Part shown: positions 17,904 to 26,328 of the stretch, in pieces | How the letters are laid out: each line of letters starts with the position of its first letter | How positions within the stretch are numbered: the stretch's first letter is position 1 | Translations under genes and position numbers: made by a program | Assembly: GCA_005798825.1 (NCBI GenBank) | Contig: SYIL01000037.1 | Coordinates: 1 to 44,125 of the forward strand | Source of the DNA: Bacteroidota bacterium | GTDB taxonomy: Bacteria; Bacteroidota; Bacteroidia; NS11-12g; UBA955 | Length of the DNA stretch: 44,125 nucleotides | Reading direction: 5' to 3' | Notes under the pieces: generated by a model | The model's database searches: none | What the model saw: the letters and a program-made list of their open reading frames with translations, nothing else | Told to the model about the DNA's origin: nothing

Positions 17904-17911
17904 CAAAGTTA
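17904..17911 (-). promoter_or_regulatory. -7 box for the mhpD-mhpF-mhpE operon
   Basis: TAACTTTG on the minus strand fits the consensus exactly. It ends 4 bp before the annotated ATG, so transcription would start at or inside the first codons. No good -33 TTG is visible at 17-19 bp. Confidence 0.45.
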
Positions 17912-17968
17912 GTCTCCAGAGAGGATTTTCTGTCTGGTTTTTAGAGAATGTAATTGTTACTTAAATTT

Positions 17969-17998
17969 TTTGTAATCCAGAGTATGCATGTAAATTTG
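17969..17998 (+). promoter_or_regulatory. Promoter ahead of the methyltransferase-like gene
   Basis: TTTG at 17969-17972 and TAAATTTG at 17991-17998 are 18 bp apart, the same spacing as at odhB. The predicted TTG start lies only 2 bp after the -7 box. The real start may therefore be further in (GTG 18010 or ATG 18091), or the transcript may be leaderless. Confidence 0.55.
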
Positions 17999-18000
17999 TT

Positions 18001-18735
18001 TTGAATTATGTGGCTGCATTGAAAGAATTAGAAGACTATCGTTGGTTTCCACCCATACTTAGACAATATCAAACCGACTATATTGGTTATATGGTAAATC
18101 GATTTGCAGTCTATGCATCCTTTATTGACCATTTGCAAAGCGACGACTCATTAAAAAATAGTATGTTCGACTTATGTTCTGGAAGCGGCAGACCCGCTGT
18201 AGATATTTTTGATCGGATATCACAATTTAAATCACTTCATCTAAGCGACAAGTTTCCCTCCACCCATACCAATTTTAGTTCCCCAATAGTGTATGTCAAA
18301 GAATCTGTGGATGCACTTAAACTACGATTTGATTCTTCACACACCTATACGATGTTTAATGCCTTTCATCATTTTAGTGATTTCGAGCAACAAGAACTTA
18401 TTTCAAAAATCCGTTTGCAAAATGCAGAAGCTTATATTGTTGAAATACTAACTCCTGGAATATTGGTTTACATAAAAATCTTTTTTACCTGTACCCTTGG
18501 AACACTTTTATTCACCCCTTTTATAAAACCTTTCTCATGGCGACGCATTCTATTTACATACCCAATCCCAATCAATCTATTCTCCATTACATTTGATGGA
18601 CTGGTGTCAGTTTATAAATCAAAATCGCTCAAACAGTATCAAACACTTTTTTTAAACACAATCCATCCACCAGAGATCATCCGTTTAAAAAAAGGATTGT
18701 TCTCATTAATCGTATTCAAAATCAAGCATTTATAA
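18001..18735 (+). CDS. Methyltransferase-like protein with a membrane segment
   Basis: This 244-residue protein (counting from TTG 18001) shows a class I SAM-methyltransferase pattern. MFDLCSGSGRPA resembles motif I, LHLSDKFPS lies where the acidic residue after beta-2 should be, and MFNAFHHFSD resembles the post-II region. After about residue 155 there is a strongly hydrophobic stretch (LVYIKIFFTCTLGTLLFTPF), so the protein may sit on or in the membrane. No substrate can be inferred. It is 23 bp upstream of the decarboxylase on the same strand, divergent from the hydratase operon, which places it inside the meta-cleavage cluster. No known pathway step requires it. Confidence 0.6.
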   Translation: MNYVAALKELEDYRWFPPILRQYQTDYIGYMVNRFAVYASFIDHLQSDDSLKNSMFDLCSGSGRPAVDIFDRISQFKSLHLSDKFPSTHTNFSSPIVYVKESVDALKLRFDSSHTYTMFNAFHHFSDFEQQELISKIRLQNAEAYIVEILTPGILVYIKIFFTCTLGTLLFTPFIKPFSWRRILFTYPIPINLFSITFDGLVSVYKSKSLKQYQTLFLNTIHPPEIIRLKKGLFSLIVFKIKHL

Positions 18736-18758
18736 CTTTAAAGCATTCACAATAGACC

Positions 18759-19523
18759 ATGGCAAGTAATCAAGACATCGCAGAAACCCTTCACGAAGCG
18801 GCCCTTCAAGCGAAACCTATACCACAAATCAGCCTAGCCCATCCCATTTCCTTAACCCAAGCCTACGAAATACAAAAGCTACTTATTCAATATAGACTCG
18901 ATGGTGGAGAAACTCTGATTGGATTGAAAATGGGATTTACTTCCGAAGCAAAAATGCAACAAATGGGCGTGCATGATCTGATCTGGGGTAGACTCACCTC
19001 TTCCATGCTGATTCCCAATAACTCCAAAACCCAAATAAATCATTATATCCACCCCCGCGTAGAACCTGAAATCTGTTTTCGCATTGGAAAAGATATCAAT
19101 CGCGAGCTCAATGAAAACGAAGTATCTGAATACGTAGATGGGATTGCAGCCGCACTTGAAATCATTGACTCACGCTACCAAAACTTCAAATTCTCACTCG
19201 AAGATGTAGTGGCCGATAATTGCTCTTCTATTGGTTTTGTGGTGGGCGATTGGATGCCCGTATCCCAATCACTCAAAAATCTCAACATGGAACTGTTGAT
19301 CGATCATAAAATCGTTGCTACCGGTTCTTCAAACGACATCATGCACAATCCCTGGCGGAGCTTGGCTGCGGCCACCCGTTTGGCTCTACAATATGGAGAA
19401 ACTATCAAAAAAGGGATGTTTATTATGGCCGGGGCTGCTACAAACGCAGAATTCATTCAAGCCAATCAAACTTCAACCGCCATGGTAGAAAGCCTTGGAC
19501 AAGCCACGGTTTCGTTTCATTGA
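18759..19523 (+). CDS. 4-oxalocrotonate (2-oxo-3-hexenedioate) decarboxylase
   Basis: This 254-residue FAH-superfamily protein is a paralogue of the hydratase at 17117. GLKMGFTSEAKMQQMGVHDLIWGRL and HPRVEPEICF are the forms I associate with 4-oxalocrotonate decarboxylases (DmpH/NbaG type) rather than hydratases. It would convert 2-oxo-3-hexenedioate to 2-oxopent-4-enoate, the hydratase substrate; these two enzymes form a complex in known pathways. The 4-oxalocrotonate source could be catechol meta-cleavage or 2-aminomuconate from tryptophan/kynurenine breakdown, and neither upper pathway is in the window. A hydratase function cannot be excluded by eye. Confidence 0.78.
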   Translation: MASNQDIAETLHEAALQAKPIPQISLAHPISLTQAYEIQKLLIQYRLDGGETLIGLKMGFTSEAKMQQMGVHDLIWGRLTSSMLIPNNSKTQINHYIHPRVEPEICFRIGKDINRELNENEVSEYVDGIAAALEIIDSRYQNFKFSLEDVVADNCSSIGFVVGDWMPVSQSLKNLNMELLIDHKIVATGSSNDIMHNPWRSLAAATRLALQYGETIKKGMFIMAGAATNAEFIQANQTSTAMVESLGQATVSFH

Positions 19524-19561
19524 AAAATCCCTTGTATATTTTTAGTATTTCCAACCAAAAC

Positions 19562-19591
19562 AAAAAAGGGCACCTAAAGGCGCCCTTTTTT
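19562..19591. terminator. Bidirectional hairpin terminator
   Basis: AAAAAAGGGC (19562-19571) pairs with GCCCTTTTTT (19582-19591) around a 10-base loop that can add two more G-C pairs. It has a T-run on both strands. It sits between the decarboxylase stop (19523) and the stop of the convergent gene (19609) and can serve both. Confidence 0.85.
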
Positions 19592-19608
19592 GCGAATAGA
19601 CAAACGAT

Positions 19609-22011
19609 TTAATTTAAAATGATTGATTTCACCGCGATGTTAGCGCCCGATTTATCGGTCAACTCCATGCGATAAACTCCTACTGAAGACCATGATTTCA
19701 AATCAACAGTGTATACATTTTGGTTAATCGCTTGAGTATATACCACAGCGCCTACGCTGTTGTATATTTTAACGGTGTAACCCGCGAAGTCGGTGTATTT
19801 CCCATTGTCGATTGTCAATTGGTTTTGTGCAGGGTTAGGATACACTTTGATCAACTGACCTTTATCCAAGCTGCTCACCTTTACTGAGAAACGCACCAAC
19901 AAAGTATCTGTTACTTTTACGCTCTTGAAATCGATACAAGAATCTTGTATGGTGATTTTCACAATGTTTGAGGTATCGATACAAACATTGGTAAAGGCAA
20001 TCACGCGGAAAGGTTGGTTGTGGTTTCTCAAAGAAGCCGATTTCACAGTTAAATTTTTACCATTGGCAACAACATATTTAGTAGCATTGGCAGGCAAACT
20101 CTGCATACCCAAATCCAAGTCCGAAGCCCAAGCGAATTTGGCAGCAGTATCGTTCACCACAACACCAAACTTAGCATCTCCACCTACATTCACTACAGCG
20201 CTCACAGGCTGGGTAGTGATCAAGGTACAAGCCTTGAACAAAGTAGTCAATTTCGCAGACGCACTGGTATCTTTACACCAGCGGGTATTCGCCAAACAAC
20301 GATACAATTCACCGTTGTTGCTCATGGTAACAGACTTCACAGTCAGGGTATCGTTGGTTGAGCCAACCAAGTTGGCACCATCTGTGCTATTGGCGAAAGA
20401 AACGCCTTTGCTCATTTGCCAAGCATACGTAACATCCAAATCAGGGTAAGCCACAGTGAATGCAGCATCGCTACCAGACTTCACCGTGATGGCTGAAGGA
20501 TTGGTTTTGAAATCTTCACACACCACGTAGGTTCCGACGTTGGCCAACAACTTTGCACTGTAATCGCTGCTCCCAATCAAATCGGTATTGCTAAAAACTG
20601 GACGGAAATCTGGAGAGGTTGCATTCTGGGGATCAACCAAAATCAAACCTCTGCTGTATTTGGCTTTATCGATCATGTTGGCATTACCGCTCAATTTAAT
20701 CCAAGCATCCAAACCCGAAGGCGTATTTTTGGCATCTACTTCGGTCAAACCGGTATTGGTTGTACCTGAGGCTGCAGCTGCACCTGTATTGGCAATGTAG
20801 TTGTTTCTGAACAAATTGCCTTTGTCGCTGATGGTACTGGTTTTAACACCCGCTGCGGTAAGGGTACTATCACCATCAAACATGATGAAGTTTCTGTAAC
20901 CCATGAAAATCGAGTTCACAATACTCAAGCGGCTGTTACGACGAATGCGCGCACCGCGACGGAAAGCACCTTTTTGGGTAGTCGTTAAGTCGTTGTAGGT
21001 TTTGTCTAATTGAACTGGACCTACACAAGTGATATTCGAAAAAATAGCAGCAGTATAAGGTGTTTTGCCTGAACCAGCCGCATCGTTATCGCTTTCAAAA
21101 GTCTCAGAGGTTGAAGCACCTGAAGTGGCATTCCAACTCAAATCAAAATAAGAGGTATCTCGCACAGCGATACCAAACTGAACAGTACCACGGTATCCGA
21201 AATCTGTATCGAAATCATCATCGGTTGTTTTGTAAGAAACAATCTTCTTACAATTTACAGTACCGCCAAACCATTCGAAAGCATCATCGTTACCGAATGA
21301 AGCTTGAACACCTTCAATGGTAGTGCCCGATCCTACTGAACCCAAAGTTAATGAGTTTACCTCTTTATTGGGCTCAAACGCCAAACCGGCAAATTCAATA
21401 CGTACATACTTTATTACACCGCTGTTATCTTTATCGTCTGTTCCACCAAATTTGCCCAACGAATTATCAACTGCTACGTTATTGAAACCTTCCAATTGAA
21501 CATCTAGTCCTTGATTGTTTAAACCTTTACCACACACTACCAAACCACCCCAATCTCCACGATCACGGGATCCAGCTGCTTTATTTGAAGTCATTATAAC
21601 AGGCTTCGTTGCAGATCCATTTACCTCAATGTAACCACCTCGCTCAACACAAATAATAGCATACAATTTTGGGGTTGATGTCAAATCGGCAGCACCGCGA
21701 ATTACTGTTCCAGCAGGGATGATCAATTTACCGCCTGAACGAACAACACAAATGCTGGTCAATGAATACACTTTTGAAGGATCCAATGTAACGGTTCCCG
21801 TGATGCGCTTAATACCAGAAGCATCGTTTAAGGTTGTAGTCTCCGTAACTGAGGGGTAAGTTACATTTTTGGGATTCCACTCGGTCCATCCTTTGGTCCA
21901 ATTTTTTGAAGCGTCGCGATGCAATGCACCCACAAAGTTTACTTTTTCGATGGTTTGACCAACCAGAAAGTTAACAGCAAAAACCAAATTAACTAATAAG
22001 ATTTTTTTCAT
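19609..22011 (-). CDS. T9SS-sorted beta-helix surface protein with Ig-like modules
   Basis: This 800-residue protein starts with a signal peptide (LVFAVNFLVGQ). Residues about 60-470 look like a right-handed beta-helix repeat region, with short strands such as GGKLIIPAGTVIRG, GDWGGLVVCGKG, GVIKYVRIEFAG, GDDAFEWFGGTVNCKK-like and DDDFDTDFGYRGTVQFG. Residues about 490-700 contain two Ig-like modules (TYAWQMSKG, GELYRCLANTRWC). The end (720-800) is a T9SS type A sorting domain: IKVYPNPAQNQLTIDN then GVYRMELTDKSG. Proteins of this kind are surface-exposed and often encoded next to TonB receptors; a TonB receptor is present at 26673, 4.7 kb upstream. Its ligand is unknown. Confidence 0.82.
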   Translation of the reverse strand: MKKILLVNLVFAVNFLVGQTIEKVNFVGALHRDASKNWTKGWTEWNPKNVTYPSVTETTTLNDASGIKRITGTVTLDPSKVYSLTSICVVRSGGKLIIPAGTVIRGAADLTSTPKLYAIICVERGGYIEVNGSATKPVIMTSNKAAGSRDRGDWGGLVVCGKGLNNQGLDVQLEGFNNVAVDNSLGKFGGTDDKDNSGVIKYVRIEFAGLAFEPNKEVNSLTLGSVGSGTTIEGVQASFGNDDAFEWFGGTVNCKKIVSYKTTDDDFDTDFGYRGTVQFGIAVRDTSYFDLSWNATSGASTSETFESDNDAAGSGKTPYTAAIFSNITCVGPVQLDKTYNDLTTTQKGAFRRGARIRRNSRLSIVNSIFMGYRNFIMFDGDSTLTAAGVKTSTISDKGNLFRNNYIANTGAAAASGTTNTGLTEVDAKNTPSGLDAWIKLSGNANMIDKAKYSRGLILVDPQNATSPDFRPVFSNTDLIGSSDYSAKLLANVGTYVVCEDFKTNPSAITVKSGSDAAFTVAYPDLDVTYAWQMSKGVSFANSTDGANLVGSTNDTLTVKSVTMSNNGELYRCLANTRWCKDTSASAKLTTLFKACTLITTQPVSAVVNVGGDAKFGVVVNDTAAKFAWASDLDLGMQSLPANATKYVVANGKNLTVKSASLRNHNQPFRVIAFTNVCIDTSNIVKITIQDSCIDFKSVKVTDTLLVRFSVKVSSLDKGQLIKVYPNPAQNQLTIDNGKYTDFAGYTVKIYNSVGAVVYTQAINQNVYTVDLKSWSSVGVYRMELTDKSGANIAVKSIILN

Positions 22012-22175
22012 ATTTTAAGTTTGTTCAAAACAAATAATTTTAAATTTCTCAGTGTTTGTGACAACATTATCATTGTGATATGATATTGTTTCCATCTCTA
22101 TAATTACGTTATGTTTTGGTAACATTGCGCCGCTTTCGGCACAACAGGAATACAAATCAAATTTCAACCGCCGAT

Positions 22176-22211
22176 GAAACCCTTTCGGAAACCCTTTCGG
22201 AAACCCTTTCG
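22176..22211. repeat. Three tandem copies of a 12-bp unit upstream of fhs
   Basis: GAAACCCTTTCG occurs three times without gaps, 89 bp before the fhs start. It stays open in the fhs frame (KPFR repeats), which creates an apparent N-terminal extension that I reject as coding. Confidence 0.85.
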
Positions 22212-22299
22212 CTGTATCCCCAATTGGTCATGTGCCAAAAAAGACAAGCACCACTTTATTAGTTCTATTCATTGTTTTCATATATTTACCGAAAAACCT

Positions 22300-23964
22300 A
22301 TGTTAACCGATATTGAAATTGCCCAACAAGCAAAGCTTAAGCGCATCGAAACGATTGCAATGGCCAATAACGTTGATCCAGAAATTATAGAACACTACGG
22401 AAAATACAAAGCGAAGGTCGATTTCGTTCCTGACCATTCACGAATACGCCAAGGCAAACTCATTTTGGTTACGGCTACCACCCCAAATAAAAGTGGAAGT
22501 GGCAAAACCACCACTTCTGTAGCCCTGGCGCAAGGGTTAAATCATATCGGGAAAAAAGCCATTGTAGCCTTGCGCGAACCATCCTTGGGTCCTTGCTTTG
22601 GCATGAAAGGCGGCGCCGCTGGGGGCGGATACTCTCAAGTGTTGCCAATGGAAGATATTAACCTGCACTTTACAGGCGATTTCCATGCCATCACTTCTGC
22701 CAATAACACCATTGCTGCATTGTTAGACAATTATCACTATAACAACCAAGGTACACCCAAAGGATTGAAAAAGATTTTGTGGCGCAGGGTGTTGGACGTA
22801 AACGACCGAAGTTTGCGCACAATCAACTCAGGAATGGGTGGTTCTGCAAACGGCATCCCCGCAGAAACGGGTTTTGATATCACACCCGCCTCCGAAATCA
22901 TGGCGATTTTATGCCTAAGTACAAGTTCGGAAGACCTTCGAAATCGTATCGATTCAACTCTCCTAGCTTACACATTCGATGGGCAACCTTTTACAATGAA
23001 AGATTTGGGGGCTACTGGAGCCATCTTAATCTTATTGAAAGACGCCATCAAACCCAACTTGGTTCAAACTTTAGAGGGTGGCGCTGCATTTGTGCACGGC
23101 GGACCTTTTGCAAATATCGCCCATGGGTGCAATAGCATTATGGCCACATGGGCAGCGCTGCAATTCAGCGAATACGCTATTACAGAAGCAGGTTTTGGAT
23201 CTGACCTAGGCGCTGAAAAATTTCTGAATATCAAATGTAGGGCCGCGGGTATCGCCCCTGCAGCCACTGTATTGGTAACCACCACCCAAAGCTTGAAATT
23301 ACACGGTGGATGTCCTGAAAAAGAAATTAAACTACCCAATGCCGAATCCTTGGAGAAGGGATTATTGAATCTGGAACGACATGTAAACAACCTGCAACAA
23401 TTCGGACAAACAGTTGTTGTGGCATTGAATCGATTTCATTTCGATAGGGAAGATGAACTTCAAATGATTTCGGGTTGGTGCAAGGCAAAAAATGCTCACT
23501 ATGCAGAAAACGAAGGATTTGCCAAGGGCGGTGAAGGCGCGGTGAATTTGGCCCGCAAAGTGGTAGAAATCGTTGATAAATACCCGAGCAAGCCCATCCA
23601 TCACACCTACGAGCTCTCGGACTCTGTGGCTGATAAATTAAACAAAATTGTGCAGAAAGTATACGGTGGGAACATCGCAATTCTTGCCGATGCCGCCAAA
23701 AAGAACTTACAAGAAATTGAAGCTCTCGGCGCCAACCATTGGCCCGTTTGTATCGCCAAAACCCAATTCTCATTTACCGAAAATGCAAAGCAAGTGGGCA
23801 GCGCAACCAACTTCAACATCACCATTCAAAAATTAATTATAAATGCAGGGGCGCGTTTTATTGTGGCTGTTGCTGGCGACATCATGCGGATGCCAGGACT
23901 ACCCAAAGAGCCAGCCGCTATGGGGATGGATGTGAAAGATGGAATCATTACAGGATTGAGTTAA
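22300..23964 (+). CDS. fhs: Formate-tetrahydrofolate ligase
   Basis: This 554-residue ATP-dependent ligase makes 10-formyl-THF from formate and THF in one-carbon metabolism. I chose ATG 22300 (MLTDIEIAQQA) because the length then matches the family (about 555). The extra 42 residues available upstream are low-complexity, derive from a 12-bp repeat and have no counterpart in the family. The ATP site is TATTPNKSGSGKTTTSVAL. Further signatures are LREPSLGPCFGMKGGAAGGGYSQV-type residues, DINLHFTGDFHAI and the C-terminal GDIMRMPGLPKEPA. The gene is monocistronic. Its neighbours are unrelated. Confidence 0.95.
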   Translation: MLTDIEIAQQAKLKRIETIAMANNVDPEIIEHYGKYKAKVDFVPDHSRIRQGKLILVTATTPNKSGSGKTTTSVALAQGLNHIGKKAIVALREPSLGPCFGMKGGAAGGGYSQVLPMEDINLHFTGDFHAITSANNTIAALLDNYHYNNQGTPKGLKKILWRRVLDVNDRSLRTINSGMGGSANGIPAETGFDITPASEIMAILCLSTSSEDLRNRIDSTLLAYTFDGQPFTMKDLGATGAILILLKDAIKPNLVQTLEGGAAFVHGGPFANIAHGCNSIMATWAALQFSEYAITEAGFGSDLGAEKFLNIKCRAAGIAPAATVLVTTTQSLKLHGGCPEKEIKLPNAESLEKGLLNLERHVNNLQQFGQTVVVALNRFHFDREDELQMISGWCKAKNAHYAENEGFAKGGEGAVNLARKVVEIVDKYPSKPIHHTYELSDSVADKLNKIVQKVYGGNIAILADAAKKNLQEIEALGANHWPVCIAKTQFSFTENAKQVGSATNFNITIQKLIINAGARFIVAVAGDIMRMPGLPKEPAAMGMDVKDGIITGLS

Positions 23965-24112
23965 TTCCAATATTGTTATGGGTTATATCCTAGGCCCATC
24001 AGGTACTTTCGTCGAATACTATTTCTGCCAAAGCAATAATGAGAGACTCCGTATTTCGTCCAATATTTTTGATTGCCCTTTCGCCTGTCGTGCAGGGTGA
24101 TTTTTTATAAAT

Positions 24113-25144
24113 TTACGCAATAAAATACTTTGCACGCAACCAAAAGGCAACCCTTACCAGCAATACCAGAGCTGGTACTTCAATCAATGGGCCAATCACA
24201 CCCACAAATGCTTGCGGACTATTGAGGCCAAATACACCAATAGCCACAGCAATGGCCAATTCAAAATTATTACCCGCAGCCGTAAAAGCAATGGCGGTAG
24301 ATTTATCATAACTGCCCCCCGCTTTTTTGCTCAAAAAGAAACCCAACAAAAACATTACAACAAAATAAATCATCATGGGTAAGGCCAAATGCAATACATC
24401 GCCCGGCAACCCCACTATTTCATTTCCCTTGAGCGCAAACATCAAAACGATCGTTGCCAATAGCGCCAATAGTGTCATCTTAGAAATCACAGGAATAAAA
24501 GTCTCGTTATACCATGCCTCGTCCTTAAAGCGAACGCCTATAAACCTCGATAATCCGCCCGCCAAAAATGGGATCCCCAAGTAAATAAATACACTTTGTG
24601 CAATTTGGCCCATGGTGACATTTATGTCTGCACCCCTATATCCCAACCAAGGCGGTAGAACCGTAATAAACAACCATGCATAAAAGCTGTAAGCAAATAC
24701 CTGAAATAATGAATTTAAGGCCACCAAACCTGCACCGTATTCTTTATTACCCTCAGCCAAATCATTCCAAACCAGCACCATCGCGATGCATCTTGCCAGG
24801 CCAATCAAAATCAATCCCACCATATACTCGGGATCATTGGGGAAAAAAATCAACGCCAATCCGAACATCAAAATGGGACCCGCTATCCAATTCAACAACA
24901 AACTCACCGCTAAGGTCTTGGTATCCCGAAATACGGCGGGTAATAACCGATAATCTACCTTAGCCAATGGGGGATACATCATTAAAATCAATCCCACCGC
25001 CAGGGGAATATTTGTGGTGCCCATACTCAGCGATTCAATACCTGCTGCCAACGAGGGGTAAAAATGACCCATCGCCACACCCAATGCCATCGCCAAGAAA
25101 ATCCACATCGTGAGATAGCGATCTATAAACGACAATTTCTTCAT
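24113..25144 (-). CDS. acr3: Arsenite efflux permease, ACR3 family
   Basis: This 343-residue transporter of about ten helices expels arsenite, As(III). I start it at ATG 25144 ([14 protein letters not shown]), the usual ACR3 N-terminus. A GTG at 25195 would add 17 polar residues. [19 protein letters not shown] contains the conserved cysteine of ACR3 helix 4, and [21 protein letters not shown] is the conserved helix 9 segment with the Glu. It is the last gene of the arsR-arsenate reductase-acr3 operon, so arsenate reduced by the second gene is exported by this one. Confidence 0.94.
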   Translation of the reverse strand: MKKLSFIDRYLTMWIFLAMALGVAMGHFYPSLAAGIESLSMGTTNIPLAVGLILMMYPPLAKVDYRLLPAVFRDTKTLAVSLLLNWIAGPILMFGLALIFFPNDPEYMVGLILIGLARCIAMVLVWNDLAEGNKEYGAGLVALNSLFQVFAYSFYAWLFITVLPPWLGYRGADINVTMGQIAQSVFIYLGIPFLAGGLSRFIGVRFKDEAWYNETFIPVISKMTLLALLATIVLMFALKGNEIVGLPGDVLHLALPMMIYFVVMFLLGFFLSKKAGGSYDKSTAIAFTAAGNNFELAIAVAIGVFGLNSPQAFVGVIGPLIEVPALVLLVRVAFWLRAKYFIA

Positions 25145-25199
25145 GGTTTGGGACGATTGATTACATGCTGTAATCTGATTTTTTGGGCCGAACACTGTT

Positions 25200-25955
25200 T
25201 CATTTGCGCAATGTTTGTCTCACCGACTGCATAACCCATAGCATTTCAGTGGCAATTTGCAGACAACGTGCATCATAAGTTGCCATTTCCTCGGGTTTAG
25301 TATCCGAAATTTTGGGGTCACTATATGGAATGGCCACCCGAAAATTCGCACCACGCACGTTCGGACAGGCAGCATCTGCGCTAGAGCAGGTCATAACCGC
25401 ACCAAAATCTGCCTTAGGATTTAAAGCATGTTCTATCGTTTTTGAAAAACAGAAAACCGGGCGAGCCATTTTACCCACTGTAATCATCATAACCTTGTTG
25501 TTGCGGTTGAAGGCATCTACATATTTCAACCGGACCTTGCTGGTATCCAAGCGCTGCAACATAACTGGATCGGAGATATGCTCAGCGAACAAACCCGCCC
25601 GTTCCAAGGCTGCAATGGCTCTGGCATTAAACGCCGTGGCCTCGGTACCTGCAGAATAGGTGTTTACCCCGTCAATGTCGAGGTGATGCGCGGCGGATGA
25701 CATCCAAATTTGTCCAAAATGACTGCGTCTGCTGTTGTGGGTGCAAATGAACATGACATCGGCCGTGCCGTCTTGTTTCAGTGATTTGGACACATAGTTT
25801 GCCAAGGATTGTAAATTTTCTTTGCGCTCGGCCGGAATGTTGCTAAGGTTACTCTCTACTTTAATCCAATATTGCTCTAGGACCTCAAAATTTTGTGCTT
25901 TGATAAAAGGGCTCATAAGAAAAAATAAAATAAGTGGAATGGTGTTTTTTTTCAT
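25200..25955 (-). CDS. Thioredoxin-type arsenate reductase with an apparent signal peptide
   Basis: This 251-residue protein of the LMW tyrosine-phosphatase fold reduces arsenate to arsenite. The P-loop CTHNSRR carries nucleophile Cys71 and Arg77. Cys190 and Cys197 ([11 protein letters not shown]) have the seven-residue spacing of the relay pair in B. subtilis ArsC (Cys82/Cys89), and PYSDPK supplies the general-acid Asp213. The N-terminus, [20 protein letters not shown], is a textbook signal peptide with the 'AQ' cleavage context common in this phylum. A reductase of this kind is normally cytoplasmic. An internal ATG (25916, MSPFIKAQ) would give a shorter, less hydrophobic start. It lies 27 bp after arsR. 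Confidence 0.87.
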   Translation of the reverse strand: MKKNTIPLILFFLMSPFIKAQNFEVLEQYWIKVESNLSNIPAERKENLQSLANYVSKSLKQDGTADVMFICTHNSRRSHFGQIWMSSAAHHLDIDGVNTYSAGTEATAFNARAIAALERAGLFAEHISDPVMLQRLDTSKVRLKYVDAFNRNNKVMMITVGKMARPVFCFSKTIEHALNPKADFGAVMTCSSADAACPNVRGANFRVAIPYSDPKISDTKPEEMATYDARCLQIATEMLWVMQSVRQTLRK

Positions 25956-25982
25956 AGTATTCTCTCAGTGTATACAACTGCA

Positions 25983-26318
25983 TTAGCAATCACAAGAAAT
26001 ATCTTCGGGGAGGGTTTGGTATAGAAAATCTACCATTAATGTCCGAAACTCCTTCCATTTTAAGGGATCGATACAGTAATTTACCTGTTTTCCCAACACT
26101 TTTCCCTTGATTAGTCCTAAAATTTTAAGTTCTCTTAGGTGCTGGGTAACGGTGGGCTGAGCCAATCCCCAATCTCTCACCAACTCACTGTTTACACACT
26201 TACCCGTTTCAATGATGTGTTGCAATATTGCCACACGAGCGGGGTGTGATAGGGCGCGAGCAATGTCGGCCACAGCGTTTTCTCTGTCTTCAAATAATTC
26301 AGTTTTACTTATTCCCAT
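25983..26318 (-). CDS. arsR: ArsR-family metalloregulator
   Basis: This 111-residue winged-helix repressor has the recognition helix region LAQPTVTQHLRELKILGLI and the typical ARALSHPARVAILQHI opening. Cysteines at 41, 82, 109 and 111 are available for As(III). The C-terminal CDC pair, with Cys41 or Cys82, may form a sensor site different from the ELCVCDL site of E. coli ArsR. It heads the ars operon and probably represses its own promoter; a perfect palindrome overlaps its start codon. Confidence 0.92.
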   Translation of the reverse strand: MGISKTELFEDRENAVADIARALSHPARVAILQHIIETGKCVNSELVRDWGLAQPTVTQHLRELKILGLIKGKVLGKQVNYCIDPLKWKEFRTLMVDFLYQTLPEDISCDC

Positions 26319-26328
26319 ATTGCAATAT
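26317..26328. promoter_or_regulatory. Palindrome at the arsR start, candidate operator
   Basis: ATATTGCAATAT is a perfect 12-bp palindrome that begins inside the arsR start codon and continues upstream. ArsR-type repressors bind AT-rich dyads near their own start, so autoregulation is a reasonable inference. Confidence 0.45.

Noticed and set aside
22174-22299. N-terminal extension of formate-tetrahydrofolate ligase
   Set aside because: The extra 42 residues come from a 12-bp tandem repeat and have no family counterpart. ATG 22300 gives the normal length.
24061-24112. Terminator after acr3
   Set aside because: Only scattered A/T runs, no stem that I could pair convincingly.
25145-25195. Longer acr3 start
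   Set aside because: It would use GTG and add 17 polar residues before the typical ACR3 N-terminus; ATG 25144 fits better.
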